A stretch of 64,000 nt of DNA, taken from the NCBI GenBank assembly GCA_963701675.1, contig OY969623.1, forward strand, positions 1,426,001 to 1,490,000, read 5' to 3'. The notes under the pieces were generated by a model. That model was given only the letters and a program-made list of their open reading frames with translations, ran no database searches and was not told the origin of the DNA. Below, piece after piece: positions 1 through 7,824 of the stretch. The translations under genes were made by a program, and so were the position numbers. Each line of letters starts with the position of its first letter. The stretch's first letter is position 1. Origin of the DNA: G963701675 sp963701675. Lineage in GTDB: Bacteria > Planctomycetota > Planctomycetia > Gemmatales > Gemmataceae.

Positions 1-2206
1 GTTCTCCGGTTGCGTGGCCGCCTGCTCTTCGCGGGGCTGGCTCTCCACCATCTCGCCCAATCGTTGAATGAAGTCGGCAAGCCCGAACCGTCCCGACCGA
101 TCAAAGGTGCGCGCCAGATCGACGAGCTTCCAGAGGTTCGCCAGTTTTCGATCACCGAAGTCTTCAAACTGCATCGCGGCATCGTAGCCGGTGTCCGCAA
201 AAACCGCGTTCAGAAGCCGGGCAATCAATAGCCGATCTTTTCTGGCTCTCCATTTTTTCAGGAAGCGCTCTGCTCGTTCCGCCGTGATGCGTTGATCGTC
301 CGGCAAACGCTGTCGAGTTTCCAAGTCTTGCAGGCCGGCCCAGACGCCGTCGCGATGACGGCTCAGCACGAAGAGAGCCTCATCGCTCAGGCACAGAAAC
401 GGCGAGCGCAGCACCCCGACCAAACTCAGTGTGTCTTCCGGATTCTCCAGTGCCCGCAAGAGATGCAACAAATCGTAAATTTCCTGCTGGGCGAAGAATG
501 CGCGGCCGCCCACCACGTAGTAATCGATCTCGAACTTTCGCAGTGCCGCTTCATAGATGCCCACGTTGGTCATTGCGCGAAACAGTAGAACGATGTCGCC
601 CGGCGTTGTCGCCCGCAACTTCGACGAATTCCGGTCACGATCGACAACCAAGTTTTCACCGTGGACCATCGAGGCGATTCGTCGGGCGATCCATGTTGCT
701 TCCCCATACCGCCCTTCGCCCGCCTTTCCTTTCTCACCGGGACTCCACATGAACTCGACACATTGATTCGGGTTGATTTGCGCGTTCTGGGTCGTCAGCG
801 GATCGTAGTCGCTCAGTCGCGTCCCAAGCAGGGCATTGATGAAATCCAGGATGGCCGGTTGACTTCGAAAATTCTCGGTGAGGTCAAGCTGCCCACCCAC
901 GCTTTTTCGAAGTTCTTGAAACTGGCGAACGTCCGCGCCGCGGAATCGATAGATCAATTGCTTGTGATCGCCGACGGCAAAGAGTTTCCCCGTATTGAAA
1001 GCACCGGCGCAAAGGGATTGGACGAGCTTGATCTGCACCGGATCGGTGTCCTGAAGCTCGTCGATCAAGAGGACTCGGTAGCGACTCCGAAGGCGCTCGA
1101 CGACATCCGGGTTTTGCCGGAGTAGCTCCTCCGTCAAAGCCAGCAGGTCCTGAAAATCGACGACGCCTTCACGTCGCTTGCGAATTTGATACGCCGAGGC
1201 AACATTCGTCGCGACTCGCATAAAGGAGCGCGACACGGCGGCGGCCGCCTCCATACTCTCACGTGAATCGCCCAGAAACTCGAGTTTGTCGCCGATCGCG
1301 TCGCGGAACTTGGTAAGCGCCGACTGCGCGTCCGCATATTTTTCCGGCGAACTCCACGCCTCTATCAATTCCGTCCCGCGCACCATGGCGGATTCTTTGA
1401 TTTCTTCGATGGCCGCCGTCAGGTCGGTGCACTCGTGCAGGGTGTCCATCCGCAGATGCAAGCGGCGGATGCGATCGGCCATTTCAGTGCCCGGCAGCGG
1501 CGGAGCTTCACGCAGCAACCTCAGGCAATTCGTAATGCCCGGGTTCGTCGAAATAACATGACGCACGTACCGAGAACGGAGTGCTTTCTCGGCGTATTCA
1601 GCCCAAATCTCGGAGTTTTCGCGATCGCCTCGGCCGAGCCATGCCTGCCATGCGGATTCGTCATGCTGGCTGCGGAGATGGTCAACGGCATCTACCACTG
1701 GCCTCCAGACATAGCTGAGTATTAGTTGTCGCAGGCTCCTCGCCTTCCGGTGATTCGCTTAGCAGGAGATTCTCCAAACTTTCCTGCAACACTTCGGTTT
1801 CGAGGCTTCGGGACAGTGCATCTTCGAGGACTTCAAAGTGTGGATCGATTCCGGCCACAACGGCATTCTGCCGCAAGAGATTGGCGCAGAATGAATGAAT
1901 GGTGCTAATCGTCGCCGATTCAAGTGAGCGCAGGTGGTGTTGCCAGCCCTCGGCAGCCGCGTCGGTTCTCGCAGCCCGAATGCCGTCGCTCACCTTCGTG
2001 CGGATGCGGTCACGCATCTCGCGCGCGGCACGCTCGGTAAATGTGATAGCGACGATCTGGCCGACCTGAAGGCCGTCCTCCCGCAGATGCGCCAAATACC
2101 TTTCGCTGAGAACAAATGTCTTGCCGCACCCGGCGCCGGACGCCAGCACGACGGACACATCGCGACGTTGAACGGCTGCTTGCTGTTGCTCGGTTGGTCG
2201 CTGCAT
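1..2206 (-). pseudogene. addA: AddA-like UvrD-family helicase, frameshifted and cut by the window edge
   Basis: Superfamily 1 helicase subunit of an AddAB-type enzyme that processes double-strand breaks for recombination. The N-terminal part (1682-2206) carries a Walker A motif, GAGCGKT, about 25 residues in, followed by TFTERAAREM. The reading then ends at a TGA at 1682-1684, while the protein continues in another frame from about 1760 down to base 1. That part holds the Walker B stretch LLIDELQDTDPVQ and GDHKQLIYRFRGAD near 960-1080. Removing one C from the CCT near 1738 (minus strand) restores EELRQLILSYVW and joins the two parts. The C-terminus, where the nuclease domain would sit, lies outside the window. 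The gene starts 3 bases after addB ends, so the two form an operon. The break may be a sequencing error or a real loss of function. Confidence 0.85.
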
Positions 2207-2209
2207 GAA

Positions 2210-5200
2210 TCAGGCTTCGTCCGGTGGTATGGGCAACTGCCACGATTTCTCAAGCCGACGTGCTTGTGTAATCCTGCAAATCTGCCCGAACTGACACGTT
2301 CGAGTACAGTCGTCCGAGCGGGGTTTCAATGAAAAAGCGCCGGCGCGCATGTTGGAGACCAATTCAACGATCCACTGTTCGAGCCGCCGTCGGAACTTGG
2401 CCCAGCTTTCCGCATCGTTGAACCAGGCGGTCGAACTCTGCCCGGGAAGGGCGACCCTCACTCCGTCTTCGCCCAGGAACCAATGGACCAATCCGAGGGG
2501 TCGAGTTGGACCATTGGAAAGCAACTTTTCCACCGCCAAGGCGTAGATGGACAGTTGCACATGAAGCAGTTCCTGCACCGACTTGGCGGGAAGGTTCTTC
2601 GAGCTACCTGTCTTGTAGTCGATGACCCAGAAGCCTGAGCCGTCGTCGGTTTCCACCACGTCGACACGGTCGATGCGGCCGCGAATCCGAACTTTCACGC
2701 CGTCAGATTCGATGACGAGGGGTTCCGTGGCCGGCTCATCTCGACGTGGCGGCATTCCAAACCCTTTCTCGAAATATTCCGGACGAGGCACGAGTTTTAG
2801 ATCGACCCAGGGCTTGGTAAATCGCTCCCATTGTGTGCGGTAACGGTCGGCCCACTTGTGTAAGCGTTGACCTTCCAGCCGCCACAACACTTCCGCCGCC
2901 GGGTTGTTCGAGTTCACGAACCCGTCAATGGCGCGTTGCAGCTCCACTCTCAAGTCCGCGTCGAGCTTCTCAGTCGGTACATGATTGCCAACCGCGTGCA
3001 GTTTCCTGTGCAAGCCGGCCATTGCTGCATGAACGGCCTGTCCACGCTTGGAGACTTCGATCTCATCCGTGGGCTCATCCAACGGCTCAATCGCCAAAAC
3101 ACGGGAGAGAAAGAAGCGAAATGGGCAAGCGATGTATTCCTCTAATGCCGTCGAACTGAGAACACACTCCGGACCCACAACCTGTTCGAGTTCGGCAAGG
3201 ATATCGGAGTTGGAGAGAAATCCGTCGTAGGCACCGTAGTCTTTCCTGTCGAATCGCATCTTCGCCACGTACCGCGCTGCATGCAAATTGGCGGCGACAT
3301 CCGCCGGCAATTTCTCGCAACCCGCCATTCCGCGTTGAGCTGCCCTGACCCGGTACTCGGCCAATGACAACGGGGTTTCGCTTCCATAACCGTCGAGCAA
3401 CATCCGCTGTTCAGCCGATGGGACGCGGTCGTCCTTAAAACACTGCAAAACGGTCTGCAGAAACGCGCAAGGTAGGAGTGGTTGCCCCTTTTCATCCACA
3501 GCGGGATAGCTCATCACGAGTTGGCGCTCAGCGCCTGTGACGAGTTGATAGAACAAGTTCATTTCAGCGGGCAGTAGATCATCAAAGCACGTCCACTCAT
3601 GGCCGGCCTTCCGGAGCAACTGCCGCTCGCTCTCGTCCAAGAACGGTTCTGGTGCGGCGAGTTGCGGAAAGCTCCGTTCGCCCAATCCCATAACGAATAC
3701 GTAAGGCGCACCCAAAGTCGCCGCAATCGGCGCCGAGAAGACTCGAACTCGGCCGGCCCCGCGCGGAGTTCGTGCAATCCCAGACTCCACGGCAAGCGCG
3801 CCGAGCACCTGCAAAAACCGGCGTGCATCTATCGGTTGCTCGACCCCGTGGAGCGACGCGCTAAGCGTGGCCCATTGAATAAGATCGCGCCAGAGGCGGT
3901 CGAGCGCCGCCGTGTCCACAGCGGTCTCGCGGCCGGCCGCCTCGAAGCCCATATCCATGGCGAATCGACGCGCGGCATCAACGTGCTCGGAGATTGTCCC
4001 CCTGGCCGGTAGAACATCCCAGGCGCGGAAGAACCGCCGCAAGAACGGTCGGCACAGAACGGCCAATTCATGTTTCCGCCTGAGACGTCTTTCTCGGTCT
4101 TCGTCGTCTGAAGGTCGACGCGGATGCTCGGCCCAGTGGTCGACACTTTGCAAATACGGCGTGCGGCCCCGGGTGATTCCAAGTGATCGTAGAAGCGCCT
4201 CGGCCTTTGCCGCAATTTCTGGATGGCCCTGGACTTCCGGCCAATCGGGCTGGAAGTAGGTGCTCCGCAATAGCGCCGTCACCGCGGCAAATGACCACCC
4301 TCTTGACGGCACGCCCAAAGCACGGAGCATTGTGGACACAGCCGGATTTCGGATGACTGGATCGGCGCCCTCGACATCAAGCGGAATGCCGTACTCGTCA
4401 AAGACCTCACGAACCAGGTCCGCATAGGACTCGACGTCACGCATAGAGACGAGAATGTCGGCGGCGGGAATCCTGGTCACGAGGAGCTTTTTGATTTCAC
4501 GTGCGACCATCCGGGTTTCGCCGAGCAAGCCTGGAGCTTTCAGCAGATGGATGCCGTCACCGTTCGAGGAACGAATTACCGTGCGTAGAGGTCGAAAAAG
4601 CTGCTGTTTCAAATGCATGAGTCCAGCGGGCGGTGTAGTCGAGTTTCCGGCATCGCTCCGATGCTCCACAAACCGATGGCTTGGTAGGCGCGTCAGAGTC
4701 TTACGTGCCCAGGAAAACATCTCTTCTCGTCCGCTTTCGTCATCGTCCAGGAGCGCGATCCAAATCTCACTTAGCGACTTCGCAAGCTCCGTGAGTATGT
4801 CGTGCTGCACCGTGGTGAAGGCATGAAAGCCGTCGAAGAGGGCGATGCGAACCGCTTCGAATGGCCTTCGCCCACCGCGGACAAGTAGATCGCGCGCGTA
4901 GAGGTAGCGTCCTTCCAAGTCGTGCAGATTCTGCGGTACGACTCGCTTCACGTACGCGCGGTAGATGCTGAGGCATTCGGCAATCTCGCTCGATAGCTCT
5001 TTCCGACCCGAGCCTGCGCGCGTAAGTGCGCGCTCGGTTTCATCCGGTGCGATTCCATTTCGCCGCAGTTCGGCGATGAATTCGATGATCCCCGCCGGGA
5101 ACCCGCGTGTATCGATCACGCGCGCAAAGTACGGCAGCTTTCCCCGAGCGTGCATTTCCTCGAGTAGTTCTTCTATCACCAGCCGGCGATGAACGTTGGC

Positions 5201-5455
5201 GAGCGGCATTGCCGCGGGGTCAGTAGCCCGAATGATCTCACCGGCGAGTTCTTCGAAGGTGCACGGACTATGGCTCGCCAAATGGATCGCGGCATCCAGG
5301 AGGCGTCGGCGCGTATGGAGTGCAAGGCGTCGGTTCGACGCGATCCACAGCACCGAACCCGCCGATTCCGTTTCGGCCAAGCGGCAGCGTTCGAGCAGTT
5401 CATTAGTCATGCCCGACCGTGCGGCGCCATGCATGACGTGTATGACAGCAGGCAT
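2210..5455 (-). CDS. addB: AddB-like exonuclease subunit (PD-(D/E)XK nuclease)
   Basis: A 1081-residue partner of the downstream AddA-like helicase, in the role played by RecBCD in other bacteria. The N-terminus has a degenerate nucleotide-binding loop (GAARSGMT), as expected for a helicase-like subunit that may not hydrolyse ATP. The C-terminal part has the RecB-type nuclease signature: GRIDRVD near residue 925 and VIDYKTG near 945. One cysteine in ACPFRFF (about 776) and three near 1058 in a CX3CX5C pattern fit the iron-sulfur staple of AddB nucleases. The length is typical of the family. The gene is first in its operon and divergent from glgC across about 140 bp. Confidence 0.88.
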   Translation of the reverse strand: MPAVIHVMHGAARSGMTNELLERCRLAETESAGSVLWIASNRRLALHTRRRLLDAAIHLASHSPCTFEELAGEIIRATDPAAMPLANVHRRLVIEELLEEMHARGKLPYFARVIDTRGFPAGIIEFIAELRRNGIAPDETERALTRAGSGRKELSSEIAECLSIYRAYVKRVVPQNLHDLEGRYLYARDLLVRGGRRPFEAVRIALFDGFHAFTTVQHDILTELAKSLSEIWIALLDDDESGREEMFSWARKTLTRLPSHRFVEHRSDAGNSTTPPAGLMHLKQQLFRPLRTVIRSSNGDGIHLLKAPGLLGETRMVAREIKKLLVTRIPAADILVSMRDVESYADLVREVFDEYGIPLDVEGADPVIRNPAVSTMLRALGVPSRGWSFAAVTALLRSTYFQPDWPEVQGHPEIAAKAEALLRSLGITRGRTPYLQSVDHWAEHPRRPSDDEDRERRLRRKHELAVLCRPFLRRFFRAWDVLPARGTISEHVDAARRFAMDMGFEAAGRETAVDTAALDRLWRDLIQWATLSASLHGVEQPIDARRFLQVLGALAVESGIARTPRGAGRVRVFSAPIAATLGAPYVFVMGLGERSFPQLAAPEPFLDESERQLLRKAGHEWTCFDDLLPAEMNLFYQLVTGAERQLVMSYPAVDEKGQPLLPCAFLQTVLQCFKDDRVPSAEQRMLLDGYGSETPLSLAEYRVRAAQRGMAGCEKLPADVAANLHAARYVAKMRFDRKDYGAYDGFLSNSDILAELEQVVGPECVLSSTALEEYIACPFRFFLSRVLAIEPLDEPTDEIEVSKRGQAVHAAMAGLHRKLHAVGNHVPTEKLDADLRVELQRAIDGFVNSNNPAAEVLWRLEGQRLHKWADRYRTQWERFTKPWVDLKLVPRPEYFEKGFGMPPRRDEPATEPLVIESDGVKVRIRGRIDRVDVVETDDGSGFWVIDYKTGSSKNLPAKSVQELLHVQLSIYALAVEKLLSNGPTRPLGLVHWFLGEDGVRVALPGQSSTAWFNDAESWAKFRRRLEQWIVELVSNMRAGAFSLKPRSDDCTRTCQFGQICRITQARRLEKSWQLPIPPDEA

Positions 5456-5598
5456 CGAACTAGTTTATCGAACAGACCGCCACTAGTATACCAATCTTCA
5501 CTATGGGACATCATTGCGGCGAATCGGCTAGAGAAGGTAGCTCTCGGTTCATACGATAACCTCGCGCCAGCGCAGGCCGGTGGGAGCAATTTCAGTCG

Positions 5599-6888
5599 AT
5601 GGCCATCGACGTTCTAAGCTTGATTCTCGGCGGTGGGCGGGGAACACGGCTTTTCCCTTTGACGATGCTTCGCAGCAAACCCGCAGTGCCCATCGCGGGA
5701 AAGTACCGCCTCATTGACGTTCCCATCAGTAACTGCTTAAACAGCGGCGTTAATCGTATCTACGTGCTGACCCAATTCTTGAGTGTCAGCCTCCATCGGC
5801 ACATTGCGCACACCTACAAGTTCGATCCGTTCGGTCGTGGCTTCGTGGAAGTGCTGGCTGCCCAACAAACCAACGAGACGGCCGATTGGTATCAGGGAAC
5901 TGCCGACGCCGTCCGCCAGAACCTTCGATATTTGCAGGAAGACGGCGCACCGGAAGTCTTGATCCTTTCCGGCGACCAACTCTACCGCATGGACTATCGG
6001 CAACTTGTGGCCAGCCATCGAAACTCGGGCGCGGACGTCACGATCGCGGTCATTCCGGTCACGCAGGAGGCCGCATCGGGCCTCGGTCTCGTCCGTCTTG
6101 ACGAAGCAGGGCGTGTCATCGGGTTTGTCGAGAAGCCGAAGACCGGGGAACAAATGTCGCCGGTGCGCATTGCGCCGGAATGGTTCGCTCGCCGTGGTAT
6201 GGAGGCGAAGGACCGTCCCTTTCTTGCCAGCATGGGCATTTACCTGTTCCGCCGCGACGTGCTGGTAGATTTGCTAAACGAACAAAGGACGGCCACGGAC
6301 TTCGGCAAAGAGATTTTTCCGCGCAGCATTCTAACGCATAAGGTGTTTGCTCATGTCTTTGATGGATACTGGGAAGACGTGGGCACGATCAGGGCTTATC
6401 ACGAAGCCAATCTCTCGCTGGCGGGCAATCATCCGCCCTTTGACTTCCACAGCCCCGAGGGCGTGATGTACACGCGCATGCGGTTTCTACCGGCCTCGCG
6501 TATAACTGCCGCACAAGTCGAAGAATGCCTGATAAGCGACGGATGCATTGTGGGCGCCGGCGCACGGTTGGTCCGTTGTGTCGTCGGTGTCCGCAGCCGG
6601 ATTGGTCGAAGCGTCGCCATGCGAAACACCGTGATGGTGGGATCGGACTGGTTCGAAACCGACGTCGAACGTGACGCCGACCAACGGCGCGGACTTCCCG
6701 AACTCGGTGTCGACGACGGGACGGTAATCGAGAACGCTATTCTCGACAAGGACTGTCGCATCGGAAAGAGAGTGAAAATCATCAACCGGACTGGAGTCGC
6801 GGAGGAGGACGGAGCGAACTACGTGATTCGTGAGGGAATTGTGGTGATTCCGAAGGGCGCGGTCGTCGCCGATGACACGGTGATTTAG
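5599..6888 (+). CDS. glgC: Glucose-1-phosphate adenylyltransferase
   Basis: Makes ADP-glucose from ATP and glucose-1-phosphate, the committed step of bacterial glycogen synthesis. The 429 residues cover the family length. The nucleotide-binding loop GGGRGTRL lies at residues 11-18, followed by LRSKPAVPIAGKYRLIDVP, by WYQGTADAVRQN (the ADP-glucose pyrophosphorylase signature) and by SGDQLYRMDY. The C-terminal third shows the left-handed beta-helix pattern with short hydrophobic repeats (AILDKDCRIGKRVKI). The ATG at 5599 has a GGGAG about 12 bases upstream. No other glycogen gene is adjacent. Allosteric control by sugar phosphates is usual for the family but cannot be read here. Confidence 0.97.
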   Translation: MAIDVLSLILGGGRGTRLFPLTMLRSKPAVPIAGKYRLIDVPISNCLNSGVNRIYVLTQFLSVSLHRHIAHTYKFDPFGRGFVEVLAAQQTNETADWYQGTADAVRQNLRYLQEDGAPEVLILSGDQLYRMDYRQLVASHRNSGADVTIAVIPVTQEAASGLGLVRLDEAGRVIGFVEKPKTGEQMSPVRIAPEWFARRGMEAKDRPFLASMGIYLFRRDVLVDLLNEQRTATDFGKEIFPRSILTHKVFAHVFDGYWEDVGTIRAYHEANLSLAGNHPPFDFHSPEGVMYTRMRFLPASRITAAQVEECLISDGCIVGAGARLVRCVVGVRSRIGRSVAMRNTVMVGSDWFETDVERDADQRRGLPELGVDDGTVIENAILDKDCRIGKRVKIINRTGVAEEDGANYVIREGIVVIPKGAVVADDTVI

Positions 6889-6913
6889 GCGCGGAGCTCG
6901 GCCGCGAGAACAT

Positions 6914-6942
6914 GTGTCCCGCCTGCAAGGCAGGCGGGACAC
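6914..6942. repeat. Perfect 13-bp hairpin palindrome between glgC and the cysteine-rich gene
   Basis: Arms 6914-6926 and 6930-6942 are exact reverse complements around a 3-base loop (core CCCGCCTGC / GCAGGCGGG). It lies between convergent genes, but neither strand has a T run after the stem (the plus strand continues TCTGGAAAAAAA), so it does not look like a standard intrinsic terminator. Its form resembles dispersed palindromes often seen between planctomycete genes. Confidence 0.6.
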
Positions 6943-6967
6943 TCTGGAAAAAAACAATCTGCGTCAG

Positions 6968-7264
6968 CTACTTCTTATCGCAACAGGCGTTACCCTGAGC
7001 TGCGCAGCACGCCCCGGCCGCGGGGCAACAGCAGTTGCCTGTGACGCAGCATCCGTCACCCTTTTTGACAACCTTCGTTGCCGATCGTGCTGACTGGTCG
7101 CAACAGTCACCCGCTCCCGGACAACAGCAATCACCGGTCACGCAGCAACTTTCAGACACAGCAACGCCTGTGCCATCCGAGGTTTGAGCCGAGATGGCCC
7201 ACCCGGCGCCCGCCGCCAAGACAACGACAACAAAAGGAACCACCGCAAGTAATTTCGTACGCAT
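6968..7264 (-). CDS. Secreted cysteine-rich protein with two CC-VTG-CCC repeats
   Basis: A 98-residue protein with a clear signal peptide (residues 1 to about 26, a long V/A/L core) and a mature part holding 16 cysteines. These lie in two near-identical blocks of the form CCVTG(D/N)CCCP(G/A)AG(D/A)CC, separated by a basic linker (ATKVVKKGDG), plus a final CC before DKK. The paired and tripled cysteines suggest thiolate metal binding, like a small periplasmic metallothionein, or a heavily disulfide-bonded surface protein; this is inference. A good AAGGAG lies 7 bases before the ATG. It lies downstream of a second cysteine-rich secreted protein and a TonB-dependent receptor on the same strand, which favours a metal role. 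Confidence 0.75.
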   Translation of the reverse strand: MRTKLLAVVPFVVVVLAAGAGWAISAQTSDGTGVAVSESCCVTGDCCCPGAGDCCDQSARSATKVVKKGDGCCVTGNCCCPAAGACCAAQGNACCDKK

Positions 7265-7363
7265 AGAGAATCTCCTTATTTACGGATCTACTAAGTGAAC
7301 ACAACGACACAATGACTACAGGGAAGGCCTGCCGGCCTCAAGAAACAGTAGACTCGGCGGGGA

Positions 7364-7762
7364 TTAGCACAGCCAAACGCAGTCGAGCACGTGTATCGGC
7401 TGCGATGCTACCGGATATGCGAGATTGGAAGTTATTAATGGTCGAAGTTGTGTCGCTAGTTCCGGTGCGACTGACACGGCGTCCCAGACCACGTAGTCAC
7501 CAAGAAAGTAATCAAAACTCGATGGTTTGGCCAGGTCGCGGTAGCCGCAGCAGCATTTCGCCGGATCACGCGGAGCTTTTGGAGCGGATTGCGGAGAATC
7601 CGTCGGTTGAGACGTGTCGCAACAACAGTCGCAGTCCGTGGTTGGCGCCGCGTCGTTTTGGAAACTGGCCGTGGAAATCGGCAACATGCAACACCAACCG
7701 GGCGGCAGCGCCAAGATGGCGATGATTGAACATGTCAGGAACTTCGTAACGAAGCGGCTCAT
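7364..7762 (-). CDS. Secreted cysteine-rich protein of unknown function
   Basis: From the ATG at 7762 the protein has about 132 residues; a TTG at 7798 would add 12. The N-terminus MSRFVTKFLTCSIIAILALP looks like a signal peptide. The mature part has clustered cysteines (GWCC, DCDCCCDTS, KCCCGY) and an acidic, proline-rich middle, then a cysteine-poor C-terminal half ending LDCVWLC. I do not recognise the family. It lies 60-odd bases downstream of the TonB-dependent receptor on the same strand, and the next gene is also cysteine-rich, so the three may act together in metal capture or sensing at the cell surface. Confidence 0.6.
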   Translation of the reverse strand: MSRFVTKFLTCSIIAILALPPGWCCMLPISTASFQNDAAPTTDCDCCCDTSQPTDSPQSAPKAPRDPAKCCCGYRDLAKPSSFDYFLGDYVVWDAVSVAPELATQLRPLITSNLAYPVASQPIHVLDCVWLC

Positions 7763-7824
7763 CGTTAGCAATTCTAACCTCTGCATTCGAGGAGTCAACG
7801 TCGATCGATGGTTGCCTCTCGCTC

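Noticed and set aside
6914..6942. Hairpin as an intrinsic terminator of glgC
   Set aside because: No T run follows the stem on either strand; kept only as a palindrome.
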